The notes under the pieces were generated by a model. It worked only from the letters and a program-made list of their open reading frames with translations. It had not been told where the DNA came from and ran no database searches. A stretch of DNA of 64,000 bases. It comes from Thozetella sp. PMI_491. Its lineage: Eukaryota; Ascomycota; Sordariomycetes; Chaetosphaeriales; Chaetosphaeriaceae. The stretch spans positions 1,319,202 to 1,383,201 of the forward strand of contig MU270020.1 of NCBI GenBank assembly GCA_021432635.1, read 5' to 3'. This document shows, in pieces, positions 1 to 11,608 of the stretch (positions within the stretch are counted from its first letter, which is position 1; each line of letters begins with the position of its first letter). The translations under genes were made by a program, and so were the position numbers.

Positions 1-51
1 TGTCGCGTGCGCGCTCCGCTCTCCTGGCCATATCTGACGTGCCTCCTCTAG

Positions 52-2661
52 TCGCGTCCTGATTCTCTCCTTTCGCTTTTCAAACCCGAGTCTGCGAAGC
101 AAGCCCAAAAGGAAAAGGAGGATGAAGAGAAAGAGGGAGCCAAGGTAGGTGGACAGCTGCCCTCCAAGTAACCGAGTTGCCTACCGGGACGCTATTGACT
201 GATACCAATTGTGCCCCAGGTCGAAGAGATATCCAAGCGGCTTGCCGAGCTCAACTACCATGATATCCCCGAGGAATGGATACGCTTTACTCTCTCGTCA
301 AAGTTTGCGGCAGGCGACGCGGAGAAGGCACTGGAGCTCGTGCAGCTGCAGGAAAAGGCCTTCAAAGGAATAATACAACCATACAACCCCAACGTGCAGA
401 TGCTTGGTGCAGAGAACAGGGGCAACGTCACTTGCTATCTGGATTCGCTGCTTTTCGCGATGTTCGCCAAGCTGACGGCCTTCGAGTGCATGCTGAAGAA
501 CGACTTGACTGAAGGTTCGCATCAGAAGCTAGCAGCGCTACTCCGCCTATGGGTGAACATGCTAAGAAGCGGGAAGCTCATCCACACCGATATCGTATGT
601 CCTTCCTGGGCAGCCCAGCTCTCTGGTATCAAACCCACGCTAACCTCCTTTGCTAGACCGAACACATACAAAACGCCCTGGCTGAGTGTGGCTGGGCCGA
701 CGCAAAGGAGCTCGAACAGCAAGATACCTCCGAGGCATTCGCATTCATCACAGAGACACTGCAGCTACCGTTACTTATGCTACAAGTTGACCTATTTCAT
801 CAAGGCAAAGGAGACAGCGACGACCACAAAGTTGTTCATGAGAGACTGCTCAATCTTGCGGTACCCGCTGACCCTGAGGGGAAGGGCATCAAGCTCGAGG
901 ACTGTCTAGAAGAGTATTTCAACAACAAGGTCGAGGTATTGCGAGATAGCTTGGAGGAGAAGGAGAGGGAGAAAACAGGATCCATTCAAAAGAATACCAT
1001 ACGCCTCGTCACAGCGGAGGATGAGCCGGGATTCAACCCCTTGCAGCGAAGATGGACTACCCAAGAAGGGATTGTGGATTCCCCGACCCTCATGGCTGGG
1101 CCCGCCCTGTCGCCAGTATCAATCGCAGCCACTGAGTATTCGCGGCCTTCCCCGAGGCACCGATCCACGAGCATTATCCAGCGGATCGTGGTCGATGACA
1201 AGGGACAGCTTACCGACTCGGATCCGAACCTGCTTAGCAAAGTTAAGCGAACAGGGTCAACCGTTGTGAAAGCTGTCACCATCCCCGCCTGGCAGTTCTT
1301 CAGGCTGATACGTACGTAAAGATCCTCAATGCGGAACAGAAACTTGCGGCTAACATGGATGAACAGCATGGCACGCAACCTCCAATGCGCAACCAAAGAG
1401 CGACATTGAAGTCGTTCGCCAGTTCAATCAGCGGCCTGTGGTCGGTATTTGTCTAAAGAGATACACCATGACTGAGCAGGGAGTTCCTCAGCGCTTCAAC
1501 ACTTTTGTCGATATACCGGACAGCCTGCGACTCCCTCACTTCATGATGGTCAACGACCAGTTGGAAACAGCACAAAGTGAGCTGAACCAAGAATACAAAC
1601 TTGTGCTCCAAGGAGTAGTATGCCACCGTGGCGACTCTCTACAGAGCGGCCATTACATCTCATTTGCGCGTGTTGCGCCGAAGCTCATGACCGACAACCG
1701 AAGGCACGACAACGATCCTCCCCCCGACTATGAGGAAGCCCAGTGGGCCAAGTTTGATGACCTGGCTACTGAGCAGCGTGTCTCTTACGTTGATGACATT
1801 AAGCAGTCGCTCAAGGAGGAGATGCCCTACTTAGTGTTCTATCAAATAGTACCGATGGTAGACGTAACGGCGACCTCGACCGATGGATCTGTGACCGAGC
1901 CCCCGTCCTACGACGAATCAGCCACGGTTCTCACCGCCTCGGGCCAGCTCCCACAGACGGGCCAGCTCCCACAGACGCCCTTACTCGACCCGGATCGGGC
2001 TGCTGGTGCCTCCATCTCGAGGTCAACTAGCGGATACTTCGACTCGACCACCGCCCTGGCACACGGTCCGGCCGGCCCCAGCATCCGCTTCAGTTCGGAG
2101 CAAGAGCGGCCTTCGCGCCTTAGTTTTGACGATGACCCCTATGGGACGTACCTGAAGGTGAGCAGCTCTCGCCGTGGTAGCGTCACTTGCACCGAGTCGA
2201 CAGCAGTCACCCCGGGGTTGCAATCTGAAGCACCATCACCTGCCATCACTCCCCAGGACGAGTCAACCGCTATGCGGCTATCGAGGGCTGCGGCGCGCTT
2301 CGCCAAGACTGGTACCAAATCTCGTCCCACTAGTCAGGCAGGCGAGGGCCGCATCAGCTCGACCATGTCTCGTCTCGGTCTGACGCGGACCAGCAAGGAG
2401 CCGCTACGAGATGCCAACGGAATCATTCCCGCCTTAGTCGGCCCAGTCCCGACGATAGAGGGGCTCGATGACCCGCCGGTCATAGTGGAAGAGGTAGAAG
2501 ACGAGCATAAAAACAGCGAGAAGGAGAAGGAGAAGGAGAAAGACCATCATATTCTCAAAAGAGACAGGGGAAAGTCCAAAAATCGCGGGGAGAAGGCCAA
2601 GAACAAAGAGAAAGAGGGCAAGTCGCAAGGGGTGCCAGACCGCGAGTGTCTGGTAATGTAA
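52..2661 (+). CDS. Ubiquitin-specific protease (UCH/peptidase C19), 5' partial
   Basis: Cysteine deubiquitinase that removes ubiquitin from proteins. Exons 52-144, 220-594, 657-1311 and 1367-2661 join in frame (805 visible codons). The first is preceded by a CTCCTCTAG acceptor, so the true start lies upstream of the window. The Cys box reads NRGNVTCYLDSLLFAMF, followed across intron 595-656 by QQDTSEAF, and the His box is LQSGHYISFARV, so both halves of the catalytic centre are present. Joining exons 3 and 4 through the 55-nt intron 1312-1366 restores RLIPWH, which fixes that splice. After the catalytic fold comes a roughly 260-residue Ser/Pro-rich tail with PPDY and PPSY motifs, a duplicated GQLPQT, a Lys/Glu-rich basic stretch and a final CLVM. 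The tail suggests WW-domain partners and prenylation (inference). The family is certain; the exact orthologue was not recognised. Confidence 0.9.
1941..1976 (+). repeat. 18-bp tandem duplication inside the DUB gene
   Basis: Two perfect, adjacent 18-bp copies (1941-1958 and 1959-1976) encode GQLPQT twice in the disordered tail of the deubiquitinase. Copy number could vary between isolates; that is inference. Confidence 0.9.
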
Positions 2662-4390
2662 TCTGTCGCTGCGGCGAGGCATGCTGCAGACGTTGGGTCT
2701 ATGCAGGCCTCCTTTCCCTCTTGGTCCAGCGGCTTGCATCGACTTAGCATGGGATAAAGGCATTACCGATCTAGAGATTGGCGATGCTTTGGGTGGTGCA
2801 TTGCATGGGATGACGGTACAAAATACATAGACGGGAGGACACGGCCTTGGTGGGAGTCGAAGAAAAGACCCAGTGATGAGGATTGGGGCCTTCCCTGAGA
2901 CTGCCATCACCACCACCGCGTGCAATGGTAATAAGGGTATGAATAGCGGGTTAGGTTTGTATAATACCAATGATACCAACGGATTAGAAGGCACCTTACT
3001 GCCACTACGACCCAGTGCAGAGTAGCATGGGTATGATATACTTCCCGGCCTTATTTCTCTTTGCCCAGGTGGAAGTATTCGCTGTCAATATGAAAAGGCA
3101 CAATGTTTAGATACCTCTAGAACATAATAACTCTCCCGGAGGTATCAGATGTGGCGATCTCGGTTGCGTTGTCTAATTGCAACACTCGCTGATCTTCTCT
3201 GGGCAGGCTTCGCAGACCTACCGGTATGGCATTGCAGAAAACATGTACCATTAATATAGTACTATTCTCTCCGAAGAAGGATGCAATGGCGAGTCCAAAA
3301 CCAGCCCGCTGGGGAAGGGGAAGAGGGAGCCCCTGGATTTGGTAAACAAACTGCACGCGGCCTGCTTAGTCAGCCTACATACAGTGAAGGGAATGGAATA
3401 TCTCGATGTTTCCGACATGGACAACGGCTTCTCCAAGTATAGGGTCGTTTTGTAAGTGATATTTTTGTTTACATCTTTCCTCGCATTTGCCGTGCTCTGT
3501 CGGCTCCTATTGGGCCTCGATTCGCACAAGGTGAAACCCGATTACTGCTCCAGGCCACGCTTCTCGTCAATCGGTGCGTTCTCTCACTGAAGGTCCGAGT
3601 GCTCTATCTTGAATATGGTCGGATCCTGTATATAGATGTTGCGCGTGACGATTATTTCTGTTCTTGCGCGGGTTGAGCTGGAGCACCAAGGTCAAGTGGG
3701 CTAGCCAAGGAAGAATACTTATATTTTCTTGAAGCGGGAGGAATCCTCGTTGCTTTAGCGCGTCATAATTGCAACCATATGGCGTAAAATACAGACTAAA
3801 CTGCATTTCTACTTGAGAGGGCAGATAGGTTCGTCGGCTCTCTCAACTGCTGTTGTTCTAAGACTTTATTGGAGGATTGCAACCAGAGTTCCTGGACAGG
3901 GAAAAGGGGATGACCTCGGTTCGCTACTGTGATGTACTTATCAGACATGCACTGGACGATCATATTAAATCTTCATAGCCAAGTACGTAATTCTAATACT
4001 TTGCAAGGCGCATCGAGAGGAAAAGGCAAGTAAGTGGTGTGCCCTTCCTAGGTATGGAGTCAAGCATTCACCTGCTCTCACCCCCTTAACTTACGGGCAA
4101 AAGGGGAAACGATAACAAAGATTTCGAATTAGTTTAACTATTTATTTCAGATATAGACTCCCCTCAACCTATACCGTAGGATTGAATTTTCGGTGTGAAG
4201 AAGAAGGGACCAATCCAAGCCCCTGACCTGAGCTTGTTTATTTGGGTAAGATTTATTTTTGTAATATTACGCAGCCAGCCGGCGTTTCTCCGACCTGTGT
4301 ACATCTGCTTCACCCCGCTAACAACCTTTTTTTTTCGTGTAGGGTATCTCTTTACTAGTGATTAGGAGCAGATCCAGGGCTTGACTCACC
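2662..4390. other. Intergenic, 1.7 kb
   Basis: Holds the 3' flank of the DUB and the promoter of TRM112. Only short, unconvincing reading frames are present on either strand. A T-rich tract sits about 60 bp before the TRM112 start. I see no repeat or RNA gene. Confidence 0.6.
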
Positions 4391-4837
4391 ATGAAGGTTC
4401 TCACGCTCAACTTCCTCACCTGTGCGGTGAAGGCCTGCAAGACTTCGGCCGACTCATTTCCGCTGCACCCTCAAGACGCCGAGCTGGTGCAAGATGAGAT
4501 TGAAATCAACCCGGAGCTGCTCATAAATGTCCTGCGTCGCGTAGACTGGACAGCGCTGCGGACTACTTCTACAGAGGTAGGCAGACTTTCCCTATTGTCA
4601 CCGTAATTCATGGACTCTTCAAGCTTACCAGATGTGCAGCTCGGCTTCCCGGACCTACCGGAGCAAGCACCTACGACAGAGGAGCTCCAGAGCAACGAGA
4701 CGTTGCTCAAGGACCTACACCACCTGTTGATGGAGACGCAAATCACCGAGGGCAAGCTCGTGTGTGCCCACTGTGGTCACGAGTATGCAGTCCGGGAAGG
4801 GATCGCAAACTTCCTGTTGCCGAGCCACCTGGTCTGA
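4391..4837 (+). CDS. TRM112: Trm112-type methyltransferase activator
   Basis: Small zinc-binding partner that stabilises and activates several methyltransferases acting on tRNA, rRNA and release factor eRF1 (known for the yeast family: Trm9, Trm11, Bud23, Mtq2). Two exons, 4391-4576 and 4640-4837, join at phase 0 to give 127 residues, a normal length. The start MKVLTLNFLTCAVKAC supplies the first cysteine pair (C11, C16) and VCAHCGHEY near residues 104-107 supplies the second, together forming the expected zinc site. The protein ends in NFLLPSHLV, typical of the family. The 63-nt intron has a GTAGGC donor. Confidence 0.95.
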
Positions 4838-5371
4838 GCAGCAGCTTTGGCGGGCGATAATTCTTGTAGGAGATACCTTTCATAGGCAAGGGTCATGGCG
4901 TTGCGATGGGCGGGCATGCGCCTGGGGAAAAAAGTACTGTGTGATATTTTCTGATACCCGAAGAGGCATATAGACTCGTTGCGCTGACCGTGCTCTGCGA
5001 GTCCTCTTACATGCCTGGCAGTTGCCTCGATGTGTGGGCCAAACGTAGAGCTAGGGGGACAGTATGTGACTAGATTGGGCACGAGTCACTTCACGGGAGA
5101 GGCAACGGGAGGAGAGCAGCTATTTGAAAGATGGCGCGCTGGCCTGAGGATAAGAAAGCGTATCTTCACTCGTATTGAAGCGAGATAGCGAAGGGTGCTC
5201 GCTCCTCTCAAAATCTAACACATGCATGCCCAGGACCGGAACTCCTATCCACCCAGTGTTGTCTGACAACATATGATACAATACCGGTATCCATGACTGC
5301 CCACCCCCTCGATTACAACCGTGGCTGTGTGGAGGTCTAGAGCGTTGGTGTGCGCACAAAGGCTCGCCCTA
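4838..5371. other. Intergenic between convergent TRM112 and BIG1
   Basis: Tail-to-tail spacer of about 530 bp. It must hold both 3' ends. I see no supported gene; the open frames here are short and on the wrong scale. Confidence 0.6.
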
Positions 5372-6330
5372 CTACGGCTTCTTCTGCGCGGCTGGTCCCA
5401 TCTCCTTGTCAAAAGCACCGTAGGAGACCTCGAGGCTCGAGATAGCCTTGAGACCAATGCCGAGGATCGAGACCAAGATGATGAGAGTGATAAGGCCCAT
5501 AAAGACACCAGGTGTGAAGAAGACGTACTTCTCGAACAGGGGCAAGTCGTTGCGGTCGACGTCCTCGCGTGCGAAGAGGCCTGCCCCATCGTCGGATTGC
5601 CGCTTTAGATCCATGTGCACGGGCTCAACAAAATCAGACTCGTAGGCTTGGAATTCATTAGGGTCGGAGAAGAGGATGATGGTGTATGAGCCTGAAAGGT
5701 CGCGAAGAATGTGCCCCAGTTCGAAGTCTAGCGGTGGGTGTTGTCAATGAATGCGCCTCAGGTCGCCAGCCATAGCATTTTGCGACGCTACTTACCATTG
5801 TCAGAGGCAATTTCAGCCCTCTTTGCGGTTTCCTTGATCGGAGGAAAGTGCTTAAGCTCGAGCTCATCGATTTTCGCAACCTTGCCGGCTTGCATGCATC
5901 CTTCCTTTATCGAATCAGCAAGAGGCTTCGTCGAGATTTGGCCCACGACCTCGGCCACATCGAAGCGCCCTAGGATTGTCGGACTCTTGATCGCCGCGCA
6001 CAGGCTTGGGAGGTTGCACGCTCCGGAGGCGTCGCGGATGTCGGCGGCGTGTATGTTGGGCTGCGAGATGAGGAGGTATCGGTCGGTGGGGCAGCTTGAT
6101 AATAGCTTGCTTGCCGAAGCGATCACCTGGTTGCTGGTTTGCAGCTGCTCGGCGCTCGGAGGAGTAGAGGCGAATCTGTTGCTATGTTAGCTCTCGGTGC
6201 CTGGTTGGCGGATGGCCGTGGCAGAGATGACGCACTTCGCAGTTGAGAAAAGGACGAAGGGCGAGGTGTCGGCGAACGCGTGCGCGACCGAAGCGCCGGC
6301 CAGCAAGGTGGCCGTTCTTGAGATATGCAT
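5372..6330 (-). CDS. BIG1: BIG1 / Voa1-like ER membrane protein
   Basis: ER-membrane protein of the BIG1 family, linked in yeast to beta-1,6-glucan synthesis; the C-terminal part is shared with the V-ATPase assembly factor Voa1 and V-ATPase S1. Exons 6330-6236, 6175-5796 and 5727-5372 (introns 60 and 68 nt) give 276 residues. The start MHISRTATLLAGASVAHAF is a signal peptide. The luminal part contains FVLFSTAK and SCPTDRYLLISQP. Near the C-terminus the segment following LPLFEKYVFFTPGVF is a single membrane helix, then a short cytosolic tail ending GAFDKEMGPAAQKKP. The start at 6330 was chosen because it gives the signal peptide directly. It is transcribed divergently from the Nop25-like gene over a 306-bp spacer. 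Confidence 0.9.
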
Positions 6331-6636
6331 TCTGGCGGGAATACCTCCTTCAGGGTCGCTTCAGGTGGATGGAGGATATCGCCTTCCGATTGAAATGGAC
6401 TTGAGCTGTTTGGCCGCGTAGTTGGAGCTAAGGACGACGGTCTGAAGGCAGGCAGGCAGTTGGGCGGTGAAGAGCGGCACAAATCTGAGGAACCTCTTTC
6501 AGTGTACCAGACCCAGTAAATTTTGGGCAGCACCTCACTGTAGAGCCTTCACAAGCAGCCAAGAGCTGACGAGAAACAAGCAACGAGCCGAAAGGCCAAA
6601 CCGAAGGCAGAGAGCAGGGACGGAAGAGCAAAGAAA
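6331..6636. promoter_or_regulatory. Divergent promoter, BIG1 / NOP25-like
   Basis: 306 bp between two divergently transcribed genes, so it must contain both start regions. I see no clear TATA box, as is usual for housekeeping fungal genes. Confidence 0.5.
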
Positions 6637-7375
6637 ATGTTTAAAACGCCGAGACCGAAGAAGAGTCACCTCCCACCGCAAAACAGAAAACGAAAAACGG
6701 TCCACTCGATCGCGGAGATCACATTCGACAAAGATGCTCGAGCCGAATATTTGACCGGGTTTCGGAAACGCAAGCAGGCGCGCATCAAGCATGCACAGGA
6801 TGTTGCAAAGGAGAAGGCAAGGCTAGAGAAGATTGAGATGAGGAAGCAGGTAAGAGCCACCTTCATATGTCCCTGCGCCTGAGCAGACAGACTCACGCGG
6901 GCGTGCGTAGATGAGAGAGGAGCGGCAACAACAGCTCGAGAACCACGTCCAGCACGTCAACAAGATGCTCCGAGAAGCACAACATGCCGGAACGGAGGCT
7001 GCCCAAGGAGACGACCCGGAAGACGAGTGGGGGGGCATATCTGATCAAGAAGTCCCAGAGGAGCCTCCGCTCGATCGAGAGGAAGAATATATCGACGAGG
7101 ACCGCTACACTACTGTGACGATCGAGGCGGTCAACATTGACAGGGACGGAATACACAAGCCTGGGGGAGAATCGGAATCAGACGATGGGCAAGAAGTCGA
7201 CGACGACCCCGACGGTGAGCCGCAAGGCAAGCAAGCCAAATCTACTGAAGCTGCAAAGGATGCTAGGAAACCGCAGAAAGAATGGCCCAAGAAAAAGAAA
7301 AAGAAGTTTCGATACGAAACTAAATTTGAGCGGCAGCTTACGGAGAGGAAGCAGAGGGCCAAGAGATCTAGGTAG
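6637..7375 (+). CDS. RRP17: Nop25 / Rrp17-type nucleolar protein
   Basis: Nucleolar protein of the Nop25 (NOL12/Rrp17) family; the yeast member is a 5'-3' exonuclease in 5' end maturation of 5.8S and 25S rRNA. Exons 6637-6849 and 6911-7375 join at phase 0 (61-nt intron) to give 225 residues. The conserved N-terminal block is rich in basic residues and includes VHSIAEITFDKDARAEYLTG and FRKRKQARIKHA. It leads into a charged helical region, an acidic middle (ESESDDGQEVDDDPDG) and a very basic end with a run of lysines (PKKKKKKFRYETKFERQ), consistent with nucleolar targeting. The symbol is by family resemblance. Confidence 0.85.
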
Positions 7376-7676
7376 TCTTCCCAAAATACTACAACCTACG
7401 CCTGAGCATACCAGGGGGTGGGGAATTGTGTATTGTGATTGTGACGGTATAAGCACACCTCGGCTGCTCTTGCACCTCGAACTCGGGTCGCATGCATGCA
7501 TGCATCCTCTACCGAGGTTCGTATCATCGATAGCTAACTAACAAATCGACTCCATCGACAAACACGAAAATGGGGGTTGAGAGAATTTGGGCCCCGGAAT
7601 CTGGGCCTGTAAACAGTAGGTATCGACGGCCACACACCAGCGCCACTGTGTAGCAAGTGATCCGTCAAGCACAACC
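7376..7676. other. Short convergent spacer with TGCA repeat
   Basis: 301-bp tail-to-tail gap between the Nop25-like and tropomyosin genes. Around 7491-7504 there is a short GCAT/TGCA microsatellite of about four units. Nothing else is seen. Confidence 0.5.
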
Positions 7677-8472
7677 TTAAACGTTGCTGATCTCGGCTTG
7701 CAGATCCTCGAGGTCCTTAGTGAGTGCCTGGAACTTCTTGGCCATCTCTTCGTACTTGGCTTCCCACTGGTCCCGCTCGGCCTCTAGGGCCTGAACCTTG
7801 CGCTCGAAGTGGCCGGCCTTGACGTCGGTCTGACGGAGCCTGTTGGATTGGGTATGACTGTCAGCTGTGCGCATTCTGACGAGGGCCAAGTAAAGAATGT
7901 GGCAACACAGGAGGGTTCGGCCGGAACCCGAGATGGATGGTTGGGCATGGGGAGACTCACTTCTCGTTTGCCTCGCGCAGCGTCTTGTCGGCCGTCTCGG
8001 CCTCATCCTCAAGCAGCTGCAGTCTCCGTGTGAGGGACTCGTTCTGGGTGCCGTGCTGCACTCCGGCGTCGGCGTCTTCCTTCAGCTTCTTGACGGCCTC
8101 GTCAAGCTTCTCGACCTCAGACTCGAGCAGGCCATTCTTGTGCTGCAGGGAGGTGATCTCCTGCTCCTTGGAGAGGTTCTCCTGCTCCAGCGTCTTGACC
8201 TTGGCCTGGAGCTCCTCAACCTTGCCGTTTGCCTCATCGGCCTCCAGGCGGAGCGTGTTCAGTTTCTGCATGGAAAAAAATTAAGGTCAGCATCGCAGAA
8301 GTAATACACGCGATCCCGCGCGGGGAGAGAGTGTGGATGGCAGGTGTGAGCGCCCTCGGGGAATGGTCTTCGTTCCAGTCGGTGGGCGATGGAGGGGTTC
8401 TCGTGACGATGGTGGGGCTCGGCAGGGGTCGAGCTAGATGATGGCTCTGCGTACCTCCTTAATACGATCCAT
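7677..8472 (-). CDS. Tropomyosin
   Basis: Dimeric coiled-coil protein that coats formin-made actin filaments in cables and the contractile ring. The first exon is only 18 nt (8472-8455, MDRIKE). It is spliced across a 189-nt intron to 8265-7961 and then across 121 nt to 7839-7677. The total is 161 residues, exactly the length of fission yeast Cdc8. The protein begins MDRIKEKLNTLRLEADEANG and keeps a heptad pattern of hydrophobic residues to the end (LTKDLEDLQAEISNV). It has no Pro and almost no aromatic residues, as expected for a continuous coiled coil. It is divergent from the securin candidate. Confidence 0.96.
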
Positions 8473-9045
8473 GGTGGACGAGATAGGTTCTTCTGGTGAT
8501 CAGGTCGAGAGTGAAGTCTGCGCGTCGAGGAGCGTTGGATGGGTGCGAAAGCGACTTAGATGGGCGTTGGATGTAGGAAGGAAAGTGGAAGAAGGCAACG
8601 AGCTGGTGGTGGGTGCAAGAGGGTGAACAGGCCAAATGCCCCTCTGCAATGTTGGTCGCGATTCGCTGATGGCTTGGTGTGGCGGACCCGTGTCTGATCA
8701 GCGGCTGCCGTTTAGTGCAGGGGGTCCGCCTTTCAGTCCTTTCCCATGCCAGTGGCAGAAGGTGGGGCGCTTGCAGCCTGAAAACTGCAAGTTTCAGAGC
8801 TCGGACGATGAGGCAAACGACGTTGTCCCTGGCAACGAGCATCAACACCCGAAACTGCCTAGACCCCCAATCTCGCTTTCTGCTCGCCCCCTTTCCTCGC
8901 GTTGCATCGAGGAACTCGTCATCTCCGCAGGGGCTAGCACGGATTCTTTTGCCAGCCCGACGACTTGCGCGACCGAATTTGCTTCGCCTAACCTTTCGCC
9001 TCAACCTCCAAAACTCCCGCGAGGCAACTAGCACACGTCAACAAA
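8473..9045. promoter_or_regulatory. Divergent promoter, tropomyosin / securin candidate
   Basis: 573 bp between two head-to-head genes that both act in cell division. Reading frames here overlap the promoters and show no family signature. No clear TATA box is seen. Confidence 0.45.
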
Positions 9046-10432
9046 ATGCTCGCCGCGCACCGCGACCAGGAGAACCGGGTCTTGGCTCACCAGGCTGCCG
9101 GAGCTTCTAAGCAACAGCTCCAAGCCAAGACGCCCGGTGCCCGATTCCCCAAGACGCCCCTCAAGATTCCGCTCAACGACGAGAATGTGAACAAAACCCT
9201 CGGCGGAAAGAGCGTGCTGCAGACCAAGAATGGTGCAGGCAAGTCGAACATGGTCACGCCCCTGGGTGCGTAGAGCCTTTCCTTTGCATCTTAGCTCATG
9301 GCGAGCACTGACCATTTCCGTTCTAGAACCACGGACCGGGCGTGCTCCCCTCGGAAACAAGACAACGAATGCCAAAGCCAGGACGACTCAGCAGGGCGTG
9401 AAGGATATTGTACGCGAGTTCGAGAAAACACAGACGGTGAAGCCGACTACGGCCCAGAAGCCCAGGCAAATGGGGCCGCAGATTGAGACCGCCAAGCTTG
9501 CGATCCACAGCGACGCCAATCCCCTCGGCTGCGAAGAGGAGGACATTGAGTATGCTCCTCCACAGACGAAGGACCTCCCATACGAGTCGGATGTGCTCCC
9601 CAACGGGACCATGACTTTCAGAGGCCTGAAGAAAGAGAATATGTTTAAGGGATATTACCAGTACTACTACAACCCCGTGGATGAGAATGGCGTCTCGCGG
9701 AAGGAGAGAGAACTCCAGGAGCAACAACGGCGAGCATTCAAAAAGGGCGATGAGAAGATCCGAAAAGACATGCAAGAGTTTGACTGGAGTGTAGGAGACG
9801 TCCCGGGAAGTGAAAACGTCTTGAACAAGAAGACTGCTCCCGCCCCGAGGGTGGCTGGTGACAAGAAGGCCTCCACAGCTCGCCCCGCGCCTAGGCAGCC
9901 TTCGACATTGGCCTCCCGAGAGGCCGCCTCTGCTCTTTCTATGGCATCCAAGTCGTCCACCAGCGCTCAGGCGCAGGGTGGGAATGGGAACCCTGTGGCT
10001 GCACCGAAGCGGCGACTCCTCCCCTTAGGCGGGAGAAATCCTGCTGCCCGGCCAGCCCCGACGAGGAGCTCCTCCACCGAACGAGCAACGGCTCTTGCTG
10101 CCTCGCGAAGCACCATTGGCTACAGCAAGGGTAGAACGGCCCTGACGGCCATGCAACCCCGCGGGGACACTATCAAAGAACAAGAGGAGAGCAATGCCGT
10201 CCCCCCCTTGCCTCGCACTTTCTCAAGATCCGTCAGCACCGCCTCCTCGGGCTCGGATGTCACCATCACCCCAGCTCGATTCGCTCGGAGCCAGTCCCCC
10301 ACGGCCGAGGAGTGGAAGAAGCTCGAGTTTCTCTCTATTTTCGACACCAATGAAGACGACGATGACTACCTCGGTGTGAATGCTGACGCGTACGAGTCAG
10401 AGGACGAGTTCCAGCTCTCCACAAACTTTTAA
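9046..10432 (+). CDS. Securin (Cut2/Pds1-like) candidate
   Basis: Probable securin, the separase inhibitor destroyed by the anaphase-promoting complex. Exons 9046-9265 and 9327-10432 (61-nt intron) give 441 residues. Splicing creates TPLEPRTGRAPLGNKTTN, which holds a destruction box (RAPLGNKTTN, pattern RxxLxxxxN). A KEN box is present in GLKKENMFKG. The motif EEEDIEYAPP closely resembles an EEDIEY-PP motif I recall in fission yeast Cut2. The body is Ser/Pro/Ala-rich and low in order, and the C-terminus is acidic (NEDDDDYLGV), as in securins. Family sequence conservation is weak, so the call rests on degrons plus the short motif. The alternative is another APC/C substrate. Confidence 0.7.
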
Positions 10433-11608
10433 GATGTGAACGGGTTGGCGTTTGGGGTCCCTCGGAGCCAGGGCCATTATACATTCTTTAATACTATCAG
10501 AAAACTTGCTTCCGGCGTTAGGATATTGACTGGCTGTCTGGACACGAAACGACTATGAACGACTGGGTGAGGGGCGATGGGCCGGTGCGGGCGCCAGGAG
10601 AGCCATGCCGACGGTGGGGCAATCGAACCCTCTGAGATGCGATGCGAGCGACGAGAGATGGATAGTTCATGTATACTATTTGGCCCCGTTGGGGACCGAC
10701 GGCCACCGCGAAAAATAGGGTGTGATTTCTCACCCTCGAGCATGATGTACCTGATCGGCAAGGTGGCTTCCTGTTACCCCTTCTAGAAGCGTGTTCGCGC
10801 ATGTCTCTCGAGTGCTTGATGCCACGGCGGTTGTCCTTCAGAGTTTCTTGGCTCCCGGCACGTGTCTCTTGAGCATGTTACTTAAGCCAGTGAAACAAAA
10901 CCATTCCGGACCTAGAGCCCCGGTATGCAGTGGCCATAATTACGTGTGACCCAACTTCTCCCAGGTGAAATTCAGGGGGCCGGCGAGTGCATAGGGGGAG
11001 GCGCTACCGTGCGCACGTGACTTTGGATGGAGGGAGTGGGCGGAGGGAGCAGAAAAATCAATTAACTGGCTGCGCCCTTTTTCCTGCGCCACATTGGGCG
11101 GTCGCTGGGTAGTGCTCAATGGCGCCAAGGCCAACCAGCCCGCCGCGGAAGAAGGTACGTACCCAACCGCGCCATCCCTGAAAGCTCCAGCCAGGTTGGC
11201 ATGGACTTCCAATCCACCCATCAAACTTTCTGACATCAACTCTCAAACTTCTGCATCCACGGCCATTTATTTTTTCTCACTCTCCCCCCCTCTCGAGCCA
11301 CGCCTAGTCCCGCGCCCCTTTCGTGGCGATCGCTTTCGCGAATCTTCCCATCGCCTCGATTGGCAGCTTGTGACCGGCCTCGCTCATTCGATGTGCATGG
11401 GAGGCGACGACTCTGCCGTCGACCTGATTCACCCGCACCCGCAGACGGTCTGTCGCGTGGCCGCCCCCCAGATGCGCGCGTAAATTCTGCCGCCATCCCT
11501 CACAACAATCACAACCCGGCACATGCATGGTGTCTAGCAGCATCGCCAACACGAAATATGATGTACGGAGGAAGGAGGAAGTGGTAGAACCGTCGTCTTT
11601 CTCCCGCC
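10433..11608. promoter_or_regulatory. SET1 upstream region, 1.2 kb
   Basis: Contains the 3' flank of the securin candidate and the SET1 promoter and leader. Open frames on both strands are shadows with no family signature. I see no repeat. Confidence 0.5.

Noticed and set aside
1300-1440. Apparent gap in the DUB frame
   Set aside because: The 55-nt intron 1312-1366 restores RLIPWH and the following coding frame.
2434-2994. 186-codon minus-strand frame
   Set aside because: Shadow of the DUB tail; leucine/proline-rich antisense of the Lys/Glu-rich coding stretch.
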